A stretch of DNA of 29,205 nt from JAGVPT01 sp035500675 (GTDB taxonomy: Bacteria > Bacteroidota > Ignavibacteria > UBA10030 > UBA8401). Where the stretch lies: positions 1-29,205 of the forward strand of contig DATJXA010000094.1 in NCBI GenBank assembly GCA_035500675.1, written 5' to 3'. Of this stretch, positions 1 through 7,657 are shown piece by piece (position 1 is the first letter of the stretch; each line of letters opens with the position of its first letter). The notes under the pieces are model-generated. The model saw only the letters and a list, made by a program, of their open reading frames with translations, was not told the origin of the DNA and made no database searches. Both the position numbers and the translations under genes were made by a program.

Positions 1-462
1 ATCTTCCATACGAGGGTAAAAGCCGCCGTCTTCGGGCGTGACGATGACCGGCACGCCATAGACCATTCTCACCATTTCCGGGTAACTCACCCAATAGGGA
101 GCGAGGATGATGACCTCATCCTGAGGATTGACGATCGAATACAGAACGTTGAACACCGACTGTTTGGCGCCCGCAGAGACGATGACATTTTCGGGAGCGA
201 CGACTCGATTGTAATTCTCTTCGGTATAGCGAACGATGGCTTTTTTGAGAGATGGAATACCGTCCGTGGGAGTGTATTTAATCTCCGCAGTATTAAGCTT
301 CGCCGCAGCGCTGAGGATTGCATTGATCGGGGCCTTGTTCTTCGGTTCGCCGGCGCCAAGGTGAACGACCGCTTCTCCTTTTTCACGCAAGACGCGCGCT
401 TCTTCGTTCAATTTAAGCGTAGGCGACTCCGCAATCGATTTTGCCAGCTGACTGACGCTCAT
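1..462 (-). CDS. aspC: Aspartate-type aminotransferase, class I (partial, N-terminal 154 residues)
   Basis: PLP-dependent aminotransferase of the aspartate aminotransferase family; the 3' part lies beyond the left edge. I translated it directly: it starts ATG at 462, preceded by a strong AGGAGGT (471-477) at 8-base spacing, and stays open to base 1. Family marks are GAGEP (about residue 36), KYTPTDGIPSLK (about 61-72), SAGAKQ (about 96-101, phosphate-binding loop) and APYWVSYPEM (about 121-130). The PLP lysine would be in the missing part. It is the third of three adjacent aromatic-amino-acid genes (aroF, tyrA, this one). A role as prephenate or aromatic aminotransferase is therefore plausible, as known for some members of this family, but substrate cannot be read from this fragment. 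Family assignment is firm; the symbol is less so. Confidence 0.9.
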   Translation of the reverse strand, partial: MSVSQLAKSIAESPTLKLNEEARVLREKGEAVVHLGAGEPKNKAPINAILSAAAKLNTAEIKYTPTDGIPSLKKAIVRYTEENYNRVVAPENVIVSAGAKQSVFNVLYSIVNPQDEVIILAPYWVSYPEMVRMVYGVPVIVTPEDGGFYPRMED

Positions 463-499
463 GATGTGAGACCTCCTGTTAAAAAAGACATAGAAAACT

Positions 500-529
500 C
501 AAAGCAAGAGCGCGCAATTCTAATGCCAA
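500..529 (-). promoter_or_regulatory. Weak candidate promoter for the aminotransferase gene
   Basis: On the minus strand TTGGCA (524-529) is followed after about 19 bases by TTGCTTTG (500-507). This is close to the Bacteroidota-type pattern of a TTG box and a TAnnTTTG box about 20 bases apart, with one mismatch. It sits 38 bases upstream of the start codon. The match is partial, and the lineage that would use such a promoter is itself inferred. Confidence 0.25.
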
Positions 530-540
530 CATTGATTACT

Positions 541-596
541 CGGATTTTCTCAGATTGAACTCAGATTGCGGATTTACTCAGATTTAACTCTGATTG
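541..596. repeat. 28-base direct tandem repeat upstream of the aminotransferase gene
   Basis: Two head-to-tail copies (541-568 and 569-596) agree at 25 of 28 positions. Each contains three (C/A/T)(A/G)GATT-like words spaced 10, 11 and 7 bases apart. The unit is four times seven bases, which fits the 7-base periodicity elsewhere in the window. The position, about 80-135 bases upstream of the start codon, would also suit a regulator-binding region. Confidence 0.75.
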
Positions 597-830
597 CATC
601 ATGTGAGTTAAAGAAGGAGAACTCTAGCATTTTAGTTCTCAACAATGCGAAGATTTATGGGGGATCGTTGGCAGAAATGACAAAAAACCGCGACTTTTGC
701 AATCGTGGTCTTGAGGCGATCGATTCATCTCGCGCCAACTTGAGAGAACTTTTCAGAGAAATTTAAAACAGAAGATTTACTTTTCGTCGAGGCTGTTTCA
801 TTAATGTTAAAAACGGAAAATTTTATTGCG

Positions 831-1934
831 CTACGTTACCACACGGATCCCCTTCGCGCGTAACACCTTTGCGGCCGATGCGGCCGCCTCGCCAGACTCA
901 AACGACAATCGGAAAGTCCCTCCTCGTCCTTCGCGCACTTTCAGCAATTCAATGTCATTGATATTGATCCCCTTTTTATAGAGTGCGGCGGTCATTTTCG
1001 CAAGGACGCCGGGTTTATCATCCACCCAGACAAACAGGTCGTGGAGAGAGTGAAGAAACCCTTTCGAGTTTTTGGGGATCTCATCGCGGAACGATTTCGC
1101 GCGAACAAATTTCTTTCCCATTGAGGAGAGCGTCCGCTCATTGAGCATTGCGTCGACGTTTTTGATCGCACCTCGGAATTCACGCAGGACTCCTTTTACC
1201 TCTCTCCTGTTGCTTTGCAGAATATCTTTCCAAATAGGAAACGGGCTCGAGGCAATCCGCGTCATATCTCTAAAGCCGCCTGCGGCAAGCTGCAAAAATG
1301 CCGCGCTCTCTTTATTTTTCCCAGCGGCAAAATCCATAAGACTCACCGCAAGAAGTTGGGGCAGATGGCTTACGGAGGCAGCAACGCGGTCATGCTCCCT
1401 GGCGTCCATCATCAGAATATGAGCGCCGATAGACTTCAGTAGCCGGACCAACGGCTGGACAGCTCTTCGATCATTCCGGAGCGGGCACAAAACGTACGCC
1501 GCATTCTGAAACAACAGCGGGTCGGCATACTTCATACCGCTCCCCTCCGAGCCGGCCATCGGATGGCCGCCAACGAAAACTCCTCGTCCCGAAAAATATT
1601 TTCTGGCAGCCGCGTCGATAACCCCCTTTACGCTCCCGACGTCAGTGACGATCGCGTGCGCCATAATGAAACGGGAGACATTGGGAAGCATTTTAACGAT
1701 AGCGGAGACCGGCGTGCACATAAAAACGAAATCTGCTCTTGACAACGCATCCTTTAATGAGGACGCCGCTCTATCGATCGCCTTCCTCTTCTTTGCAGTT
1801 CGGAGCACATCGGGCTCGTCAAATCCCACAATTTTTACACCCGGGTTACTCTGTTTAAGAGCAAGACCCAGCGACCCTCCGATAACGCCGAGGCCGATAA
1901 TCGTTATTGTTGGAAATTGACGAGAACGAGACAT
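831..1934 (-). CDS. tyrA: Prephenate dehydrogenase with C-terminal ACT domain
   Basis: Oxidatively decarboxylates prephenate (or arogenate) in tyrosine synthesis, in the cytoplasm. The 367-residue protein has an N-terminal Rossmann domain with GLGVIGGSLG at residues 14-23, then a TyrA-type segment including GGHPMAGSEGSG (about 122-133) and a helical dimerisation region. The last 65 or so residues form an ACT domain, recognisable from WVDDKPGVLAKM and ININDIELLKVREG; such domains usually bind an amino acid for feedback control. The downstream aminotransferase and upstream aroF support a tyrosine-branch cluster. The ATG at 1934 is preceded by no clear Shine-Dalgarno sequence, because a 7-base repeat array ends only 9 bases upstream of it. 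Cofactor choice (NAD or NADP) and prephenate versus arogenate preference are not decided by what I can see. Confidence 0.95.
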   Translation of the reverse strand: MSRSRQFPTITIIGLGVIGGSLGLALKQSNPGVKIVGFDEPDVLRTAKKRKAIDRAASSLKDALSRADFVFMCTPVSAIVKMLPNVSRFIMAHAIVTDVGSVKGVIDAAARKYFSGRGVFVGGHPMAGSEGSGMKYADPLLFQNAAYVLCPLRNDRRAVQPLVRLLKSIGAHILMMDAREHDRVAASVSHLPQLLAVSLMDFAAGKNKESAAFLQLAAGGFRDMTRIASSPFPIWKDILQSNRREVKGVLREFRGAIKNVDAMLNERTLSSMGKKFVRAKSFRDEIPKNSKGFLHSLHDLFVWVDDKPGVLAKMTAALYKKGININDIELLKVREGRGGTFRLSFESGEAAASAAKVLRAKGIRVVT

Positions 1935-1943
1935 TGAAAAAAT

Positions 1944-2121
1944 AATTATGAATTTGGAATTAGGGATTAGGAATTGAAAGAGGTTGCGTCAAGGATTTCT
2001 CGGTCATAATTTCTGATCCTCAATTTATAAATTGCCCTATGCTAAGAAGAAATCAGGAATTGATAGAAGGCGGCGGGTTATCTCGCAATTCATAATTCTT
2101 AATTCCAAATGCATAATTATA
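1944..2121. repeat. Heptamer array pair (AATTNNN type) filling the aroF-tyrA gap
   Basis: Left arm 1944-1978 is five units such as AATTTGG and AATTAGG in strict 7-base register. Right arm 2087-2121 is five units such as AATTCAT and AATTCTT, complementary in style to the left arm. The right arm directly abuts the aroF stop codon (2122-2124) and the left arm ends 9 bases before the tyrA start. The RNA could fold into a long imperfect hairpin with a loop of about 108 bases. Confidence 0.85.
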
Positions 2122-3138
2122 TTAAGCGATTGTCCGGCCGATCGCTTCCGCAATAATGCGGATCTGTTTCATCAGTTCTTCGAATTGTTCCGGGAAAAGC
2201 GATTGCGCTCCATCCGATTTTGCATGGTCGGGGTCGTTGTGCACCTCCACCATAATTGCATCCGCGCCCGCGGCCACAGCAGCGCGCGCCATCGGCGTTA
2301 CCTTGTCGCGAATGCCGATCCCGTGAGACGGGTCGGCAACAATCGGTAAATGGCTTTTTGCATGGATCACCGGGATCGCACTGATGTCCATCGTGTTGCG
2401 GGTTGCCGTTTCAAATGTCCGTATGCCCCGCTCGCAAAGAATGACCTGCTTGTTCCCGCCGGAAAGAACGTATTCCGCCGACATGAGCCACTCTTCGATC
2501 GTTGCCGCTAACCCGCGTTTCAACATCACCGGCTTCTTCGACTTGCCAAGCTCTTTGAGGAAATTGTAATTCTGCATATTCCGCGCCCCGATCTGGAGAA
2601 CGTCTGCATATTGTTCCACGAGACCTATTTGACTGCTGTCCATCACTTCCGTAATAACGAGAAGTTTAAATTCATCGGCCGCGGCGCGCATTAATTTCAA
2701 CCCTTCTTCGCCCATTCCCTGGAAGGAATACGGGGACGTGCGCGGTTTGAATCCGCCGCCTCGAAGGAACTTTGCCCCGTGAGACGCAACTTCTTTTGCA
2801 ATCGTCCGGATTTGTTTTTCGCTTTCGACCGAACACGGGCCAGCCATGACGACAACTTCTTTCCCCCCAATTTTTACTCCCTTGATATCGAAGACAGAAT
2901 TTTCCGGATGGAACGAGCGGTTCGCAAGTTTGAACGGGTCGGTGACGCGATATACATGCGCTACGCCCGGGAGCAACTCCACCTGCCTCGTATCGAAATC
3001 CGGCTTTACACCGATCGCGCCGAGGACAGTTTGATTAACACCGGTAGAGCGGTGCACATCGAACCCGAAATCGTGCAATACTTTAATAATATGTTCGACG
3101 TCGTGCTCGGTAGCCTGTTGGTCTAAAACAACAACCAT
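2122..3138 (-). CDS. aroF: 3-deoxy-7-phosphoheptulonate (DAHP) synthase, type I-beta
   Basis: Catalyses the first step of the shikimate pathway, joining phosphoenolpyruvate and erythrose 4-phosphate. The 338-residue protein has an N-terminal regulatory domain of about 70 residues (MVVVLDQQATEHDVEH onward) and then the KDO8P/DAHP synthase barrel. The barrel shows MAGPCSVES (about 99-107, with the metal-binding cysteine), GGGFKPRTSPYSFQG, LKRGLA, ILCERG and DPSHGIG. This domain order matches the Thermotoga-type enzyme, in which the N-terminal domain mediates tyrosine or phenylalanine inhibition. The start is ATG 3138 with an AAAGGA-like site about 9 bases upstream. It is followed by tyrA. It belongs to the same superfamily as kdsA in this window, but the extra N-terminal domain and the Kdo context of the other gene separate the two. 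Confidence 0.95.
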   Translation of the reverse strand: MVVVLDQQATEHDVEHIIKVLHDFGFDVHRSTGVNQTVLGAIGVKPDFDTRQVELLPGVAHVYRVTDPFKLANRSFHPENSVFDIKGVKIGGKEVVVMAGPCSVESEKQIRTIAKEVASHGAKFLRGGGFKPRTSPYSFQGMGEEGLKLMRAAADEFKLLVITEVMDSSQIGLVEQYADVLQIGARNMQNYNFLKELGKSKKPVMLKRGLAATIEEWLMSAEYVLSGGNKQVILCERGIRTFETATRNTMDISAIPVIHAKSHLPIVADPSHGIGIRDKVTPMARAAVAAGADAIMVEVHNDPDHAKSDGAQSLFPEQFEELMKQIRIIAEAIGRTIA

Positions 3139-3153
3139 AATTGTGATTCCTTT

Positions 3154-3209
3154 GGTTCTTGGTTCTTCGTTCTTGGTTCGTGGTTCTTAGTTCTTGGTTA
3201 ACTGTTCAC
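3154..3209. repeat. Single-arm heptamer array (GGTTCTT type) in the lptB-aroF gap
   Basis: Eight consecutive 7-base units on the plus strand: GGTTCTT three times in identical form, plus variants such as CGTTCTT and GGTTCGT and two decayed units at the right end. It begins 3 bases after the lptB stop and ends 15 bases before the aroF start. Unlike most arrays here it lacks an inverted partner arm. Confidence 0.85.
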
Positions 3210-3212
3210 TGA

Positions 3213-4016
3213 TTATTCATATCGGTCCAGCTTGAACCTTTCGCCAAGGTACAGCTTTCTCGCTTCGGGGTCGTTGGCAAGAAATGCCGCTGTGCCTGCC
3301 TTGAGAATTCTCCCTTCGAATAAAAGGTACGAGCGGTCGGTGATCGAGAGCGTCTCGTGCACGTTGTGGTCTGTGATAAGAACACCGATCCCTCTCGACC
3401 GGAGGCCGGTAACGATCTTCATTATTTCCTCGACCGCGATCGGATCGATGCCCGCGAACGGTTCGTCGAGAAGGATGAACTTCGGGTCGGTAGCAAGCGC
3501 GCGGGCGATTTCTGTTCTCCGGCGTTCTCCTCCCGAAAGAACGTATCCTTTGCTCTTTGCCAGTTGAGTGAGCCCGAATTCCTCAAGGAGTTTATCGCAG
3601 CGTTCGGATTGAGCCGCCGGAGACAACCGCGTCATCTGGAGTACTGCTAGAATGTTGTCCCGCACACTCAGCGTCCGGAAGACCGACGCCTCCTGCGGCA
3701 AGTAGCCTACTCCTGCCTGAGCGCGTTTATACATCGGAAGCCGGGTAATATTTTTCTCGTCCAAAAAAACGGCGCCTTCGTTCGGCCGTATCATCCCGAC
3801 GATCATATAAAATGTCGTCGTCTTCCCCGCTCCGTTCGGGCCGAGCAACCCGACGATTTCTCCCTGTTCGACCCGGACAGAGACATTGTTCACCACAGCC
3901 CGTTTCTTGTAGAGCTTCACGAGATTTTCCGCGCGAAGAACGATGTGTCCTCCTGCTTCGGCATCCTTCTTCGGCTTCGAGTCGACCTTCGATCCGTCTA
4001 CGTAATTGTATGTCAT
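3213..4016 (-). CDS. lptB: LPS export ABC transporter ATPase LptB
   Basis: Cytoplasmic ATPase that powers extraction of lipopolysaccharide from the inner membrane and its transport along the Lpt bridge. The 267-residue sequence has Walker A GPNGAGKTT (59-67), signature LSGGERRR (about 161-168), Walker B FILLDEPFAGIDP (about 181-193) and the switch histidine in LITDHNVHETL. These are typical of LptB, with PQEASVFRTLSVRDNI as its Q-loop region. It has about 20 extra N-terminal residues compared with the usual 240-residue family length. It overlaps the upstream ostA-like gene by 4 bases (ATGA, 4013-4016), implying translational coupling. The membrane partners LptF and LptG are not in the window. 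The identification rests on both sequence and the adjacent lptC and ostA-like genes. Confidence 0.95.
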   Translation of the reverse strand: MTYNYVDGSKVDSKPKKDAEAGGHIVLRAENLVKLYKKRAVVNNVSVRVEQGEIVGLLGPNGAGKTTTFYMIVGMIRPNEGAVFLDEKNITRLPMYKRAQAGVGYLPQEASVFRTLSVRDNILAVLQMTRLSPAAQSERCDKLLEEFGLTQLAKSKGYVLSGGERRRTEIARALATDPKFILLDEPFAGIDPIAVEEIMKIVTGLRSRGIGVLITDHNVHETLSITDRSYLLFEGRILKAGTAAFLANDPEARKLYLGERFKLDRYE

Positions 4017-5353
4017 AAATTTTTCAAATCGGGAAATATATAATTCAATGTCGGTCTGTCCGTTCTGAGGACGAACCCGTCCAGGTTATACTTCCCTTCA
4101 TCTGTCGCGATCATATTTTCCGGATAATAAACTCCTTCAATCCCTTTCACGATGCTGATCTCATTGATCTTTCCGTCGAGAAATGTCATCGTGATCTGGT
4201 CTCCGCTCGTCCTGTTGCATCCGTTGGGCGACTTCCCGTCATACAGGAAATACAAGCTGATGGCATTTTGGTCGACGGTCATCTGTTGGAGTTTGTCGTT
4301 CTGAAAAAACATATCAATTTTTCTTCCTACCAACTGATTATAGCGCTTCGGGTATGCGCTGTCGCTGAGTGAAAGAGCAAACGACCTTCCCCTGATCGTC
4401 GCAAACTGTAATTTGCCGTGCGCCATATGGAGCGATATCGAATCTCCGGTCGTCTGGTTGTCCTCATACCATACGACCGGCTGCTTCCGCAGTTCGATGA
4501 CATCGTTCCGCGTAAAATACCGCGCCCAGCCGCATCGGACCGAAAGCGGGCCGCGCGCCATGGCAACGCTGTCTGTTGCGATAAGTTTCTGCGTCGAATC
4601 GTCATACGATTCCATCACGACGCTTTTAACAACGAGGGTATCGATCTCTCCCTTCGCCGATGTATCGATCTGCATGAGACGCGGATTTTGCGTCACCATG
4701 CTATACCGCGTCGAATCAAAGTGCACCAGATAGTCCCCGAAGATCCGGATGTTGTTCGCGGAATTATCGGCGACAACGTGGTGGACCGCAATCGACTTAC
4801 GTTCGTTTTCAAAATACGTCAGCTCGTCGCTGAAAATCGTCGTCGTAGAATCGATAACTTTAACATGAGAATGAAAGAACGCCTTTTTCTGTTCAGTGAA
4901 GTACGTGCCGGAGTCCGCGAGGAGGACGACATGGCGCGTTTCAAGCCGGACCCCGTCCTCGCACACGGCTTTTTTTGAATCGCCGTAGTACATCCCTTTT
5001 TTTGCCGTCAGGGTGACGGTGTCGCGCATCACCTTGACGCGGCCGATCAGTTCCACCTCGTTCCGTGCGAGATGCTGAATTGCGCGGTCGCACCATACAA
5101 GGACGTTCCCCTGCACGAAATGCACGTTCCCCGTAAACTCCCGGAGGTCTTCACCGTTCACATTCTTGCCGACAAATACATCGGCGTTCTTCAGGACAAT
5201 AATATCTTTTTGCTGCGCAGAGAGCGAGCCGAAGAGAAGGGTCAGGAGCGCGCACGAAAGAGCTCCTTTTCTGCACATCCGTTCGGGGAAAGTCAACAGC
5301 ACAGCCGTCGTCCCGAGTCTTCTGTTTGCGCGAAATACATGAAAGGTTCTCAC
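4013..5353 (-). CDS. OstA-like (LptA/LptD N-terminal-like) periplasmic protein
   Basis: Probable periplasmic bridge component that carries LPS between LptC and the outer membrane. It has a signal sequence ending near LLFGSLSAQQ, then a long beta-rich region with repeated phrases of the OstA fold, such as FTGNVHFVQGNV, ELIGRVKVMRDTVTLTAKKG and VKVIDSTTTIFSDELTYF. At 446 residues it is much longer than E. coli LptA (about 185) and resembles the long OstA-like proteins seen in FCB-group genomes. The longest frame begins with GTG at 5353, two bases after the lptC stop, but this puts about 25 residues before the signal sequence. An ATG at 5278 (residue 26) gives a more normal signal peptide. Neither start has a good ribosome-binding site. 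The 3' end overlaps lptB by 4 bases. Confidence 0.85.
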   Translation of the reverse strand: MRTFHVFRANRRLGTTAVLLTFPERMCRKGALSCALLTLLFGSLSAQQKDIIVLKNADVFVGKNVNGEDLREFTGNVHFVQGNVLVWCDRAIQHLARNEVELIGRVKVMRDTVTLTAKKGMYYGDSKKAVCEDGVRLETRHVVLLADSGTYFTEQKKAFFHSHVKVIDSTTTIFSDELTYFENERKSIAVHHVVADNSANNIRIFGDYLVHFDSTRYSMVTQNPRLMQIDTSAKGEIDTLVVKSVVMESYDDSTQKLIATDSVAMARGPLSVRCGWARYFTRNDVIELRKQPVVWYEDNQTTGDSISLHMAHGKLQFATIRGRSFALSLSDSAYPKRYNQLVGRKIDMFFQNDKLQQMTVDQNAISLYFLYDGKSPNGCNRTSGDQITMTFLDGKINEISIVKGIEGVYYPENMIATDEGKYNLDGFVLRTDRPTLNYIFPDLKNL

Positions 5354-5355
5354 AG

Positions 5356-5889
5356 TTACTTCGGCTTCGCCGTTCCCGTCACTTTAAAAATCTTATAGTT
5401 CTTCAAATTCTGGTCGGACTCGAACCCGTGCCCCTGCAAGTTCTCCTTCGGAGATGATATCGTCACGAACTCGTCCGAATGAATGAGCTGCCGTCGATTA
5501 TCCCAGAACAATTTTTCGGTGTGAACGACAACGCCGCTGTCCGACACGACAACGACGTTTCCAATCGCTTCCAGGTTATTCGTGTTTTCGTCCACCTTGC
5601 CGGTCTGAGATGTCAACACCGACGAATGCATTCCGTGTTCGTCAAAAAAATCTACATGGACGCCGCTGTCGAGTTTTGTCAGCTTTGATCCCTCGAATGA
5701 AGAGATGTGCCCGGCTTTGAGAATGGCCCTGACAATTCCGGAATCGGTGAACGTGACCGTCGCATTCCAACTCTCCTGAGAAGGGAGCGTCGCACCCGAG
5801 ACCGCGTCGAGAACGGATGGCTTGATCTTTTCTTCGCAACCGCCTGCAAGGGCCAACATCCAAAGAGCGACAAAGATGATTTTCTTCAT
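5356..5889 (-). CDS. lptC: LPS export protein LptC-like, probable lipoprotein
   Basis: A 177-residue periplasmic protein of the LptC family, which receives LPS from the LptBFG complex. It starts with a hydrophobic signal and a candidate lipobox, LAGGC, at residues 15-19. LptC of enterobacteria is instead held by a membrane helix; a lipid anchor is common in FCB relatives, and the -3 residue here (A) is not ideal. The beta-rich remainder contains DSGVHVDFFDEHGMHSSVL and NLEAIGNVVVVSDSGVVV, typical of LptC/OstA-fold strands. AAGGA lies about 9 bases before ATG 5889, inside the end of kdsD (gap 5 bases). It is followed after two bases by the ostA-like gene. Position between kdsD and the ostA-like gene supports the call. 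Confidence 0.87.
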   Translation of the reverse strand: MKKIIFVALWMLALAGGCEEKIKPSVLDAVSGATLPSQESWNATVTFTDSGIVRAILKAGHISSFEGSKLTKLDSGVHVDFFDEHGMHSSVLTSQTGKVDENTNNLEAIGNVVVVSDSGVVVHTEKLFWDNRRQLIHSDEFVTISSPKENLQGHGFESDQNLKNYKIFKVTGTAKPK

Positions 5890-5894
5890 CGTCT

Positions 5895-6884
5895 CTATCC
5901 TTGCTCACGGCTTGCGAGACCGGCCTTCACAAGGTCGTGGAGGTGCACCATGCCGACGGGGCGATGGTCACCGTCCACGATGATAAGCTGTGTAATGCTG
6001 AACGTTTCCATCAGCTGAAGCGCGGCGGCCGCAAGCGAGCCGAGCAAAATCGTCTTGGGATTTTTCGTCATCACTTGTTCCGCGGTCGCTCCCGAGACAT
6101 CCGCCGTTTTCTGCAAGAGGCGCCGCAAATCGCCGTCCGTGATGATGCCTTTGAGCTTCCCCTCTCCGTCCACTACGCATGTCGCCCCGAGCCGTTTCGT
6201 CGTCATTTCCAGGATCGCATCTTTAAGGCTCGTGCCGAGAGAAATTTTAGGGACCTGTGCGCCGCCGGTCATGAGTTCTTCGATCTTCAACAGAAGTCTT
6301 TTGCCGAGACTTCCACCGGGATGAAAAAGGGCGAAGTCCTCTTTGCTAAAATCACGCTTTTCGAGGAGGGTGATGGCGAGGGCATCTCCCATAGCCAGCG
6401 TGGCGGTCGTCGACGACGTAGGAGCGAGGTCGTGCGGGCAGGCCTCTTCCTCGACCGTAATGTCGAGGACAACGTCCGAGGCTTTCGCGATCGACGAGTT
6501 AACGTTCCCCAGCATTGCGATGATCGGCACTTCGATACGTTTGAACATCGGGATAAGCTGAAGGATCTCGGCCGTTTCGCCGCTCTTTGAGATGCAAATG
6601 ATGACATCCTCGCGGCGCACCATCCCCAGATCCCCATGGACGGCGTCCGATGGGTGGAGAAAAATCGCCGGCGTGCCGGTCGAGTTCATCGTCGCGACGA
6701 TCTTTCGTGCGATAATCCCCGACTTTCCCATTCCAGTGACGACGATCCTCCCTTTTGTTTCAAAGATGATCCGTACAGCGCGTTCGAACGAACCGTCGAT
6801 CTTGTCGACGAGCGCTTCGAGAGACCGCGCTTCGATCCTGATCACCTGCTTCCCCTTTTCAATTTCGAACGATTGAGTTTTCAT
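5895..6884 (-). CDS. kdsD: Arabinose-5-phosphate isomerase (KpsF/GutQ family)
   Basis: Interconverts ribulose 5-phosphate and arabinose 5-phosphate, the first committed step toward Kdo. The 329-residue protein has the canonical layout. The SIS sugar-isomerase domain (about 40-180) shows VVTGMGKSGIIARKI, SDAVHGDLGMV and ISKSGET. Two CBS domains follow (about 205-265 and 270-328), containing ATCVVDGEGKLKGIITDGDLRR and TQLIIVDGDHRPVGMVHLHDL. The start ATG 6884 overlaps the upstream unknown gene by 4 bases (ATGA), and lptC begins 5 bases after its stop. kdsA two genes upstream confirms the Kdo context rather than a sugar-alcohol (GutQ) role. Confidence 0.95.
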   Translation of the reverse strand: MKTQSFEIEKGKQVIRIEARSLEALVDKIDGSFERAVRIIFETKGRIVVTGMGKSGIIARKIVATMNSTGTPAIFLHPSDAVHGDLGMVRREDVIICISKSGETAEILQLIPMFKRIEVPIIAMLGNVNSSIAKASDVVLDITVEEEACPHDLAPTSSTTATLAMGDALAITLLEKRDFSKEDFALFHPGGSLGKRLLLKIEELMTGGAQVPKISLGTSLKDAILEMTTKRLGATCVVDGEGKLKGIITDGDLRRLLQKTADVSGATAEQVMTKNPKTILLGSLAAAALQLMETFSITQLIIVDGDHRPVGMVHLHDLVKAGLASREQG

Positions 6885-7657
6885 TTTCGAAAAAGTGATA
6901 ACATTCTGCGGACGATTGAGTTCCTTTGCTGCCGGGCTATGACAACCGGGCCAAGGTCGATCTTTTTGCGGAGCTTATTATAATTGACAAGCGCAGCCGT
7001 CAAGTCCACATCGGAATACGAATCAAGATAAGCGAAGAGGTTTTCCGCCGCCAGAGCGACCTGAGGGTCGCGGATATTTTTGTGGAGCATGAGGGCGTTA
7101 TGAAAATTTGTGACAGGAATGAGATGATTTACGCCGTCGTGGGCGTCAAAGATCCAAACCTTTTTATCCTTCCGGCAGACCGCCAGCGTCGCACTTTCAC
7201 CGGATTCACGTGCAATGCGGACTTCACGCGGCGCCGTTCCGCACGAGGGGCACGGCAACGAGGGCGACCAGTATGAAAAACTCCATCGCCGCTTCTCGGA
7301 AAAATCCGCCGGGATCGTTTCTCCTTCGAGGTTGACGATCTCATATTCAAGCTGATCCTCGAATAACTCGCGGAGTGTCACTGAAATATTTGCGCGCTTT
7401 CCTTCAATGACTCCGTAAGCGAAGACCTGAGGCAGGGGTGATTCGACATCCGGCACAACGCCCGGTGCGGCAAGGATGAAATTTCCCGCTCCGCGGCGTC
7501 CCTCGCCCGCCACATTCCACTCGGCAAGATATTTTCTGTAACTCGCATACCCGGCGCGGTCGGTCGGCAGAAGCCAAAATAACGACCGGCTCTCAAACGG
7601 AGTCAGCGAACGGGGAAAGCGGGATTGTTGACCGTTGTGGGGAGAGAGATCGCTCAC
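6881..7657 (-). CDS. Unknown protein encoded between kdsA and kdsD
   Basis: I do not recognise a family. With the GTG at 7657, which overlaps the kdsA stop as GTGA, the protein has 258 residues; an in-frame TTG at 7663 would add two. It is soluble-looking, with no signal peptide or membrane segment. It contains a CPSC motif (136-139) and a third cysteine at 161, reminiscent of a small metal-binding ribbon but one ligand short. A WIFDAHDG segment sits at 168-175, and the C-terminus is basic. Four-base overlaps at both ends lock it into the kdsA-kdsD-lpt operon, so a job in Kdo or LPS supply is a fair inference. It has none of the HAD phosphatase motifs expected of KdsC, the enzyme that often neighbours these genes. 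Confidence 0.8.
   Translation of the reverse strand: MSDLSPHNGQQSRFPRSLTPFESRSLFWLLPTDRAGYASYRKYLAEWNVAGEGRRGAGNFILAAPGVVPDVESPLPQVFAYGVIEGKRANISVTLRELFEDQLEYEIVNLEGETIPADFSEKRRWSFSYWSPSLPCPSCGTAPREVRIARESGESATLAVCRKDKKVWIFDAHDGVNHLIPVTNFHNALMLHKNIRDPQVALAAENLFAYLDSYSDVDLTAALVNYNKLRKKIDLGPVVIARQQRNSIVRRMLSLFRK

Larger units (their letters stand above)
463..830. other. Intergenic gap, aminotransferase leader region
   Basis: This 368-base gap separates the tyrA stop from the aminotransferase start. It holds the aminotransferase ribosome-binding site (471-477, minus), a weak possible promoter (500-529, minus) and a 28-base tandem duplication (541-596). Between about 600 and 830 I see no gene, RNA or clear terminator. 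A 66-codon plus-strand frame at 566-766 has no ribosome-binding site or recognisable product. Confidence 0.6.

Noticed and set aside
566..766. A 66-codon plus-strand frame in the gap upstream of the aminotransferase
   Set aside because: Begins inside the 28-base repeat, lacks a Shine-Dalgarno sequence and resembles no known protein.
6881..7657. Unknown gene read as KdsC phosphatase
   Set aside because: No DxDG-type nucleophile motif or other HAD signatures; WIFDAHDG does not fit that motif.
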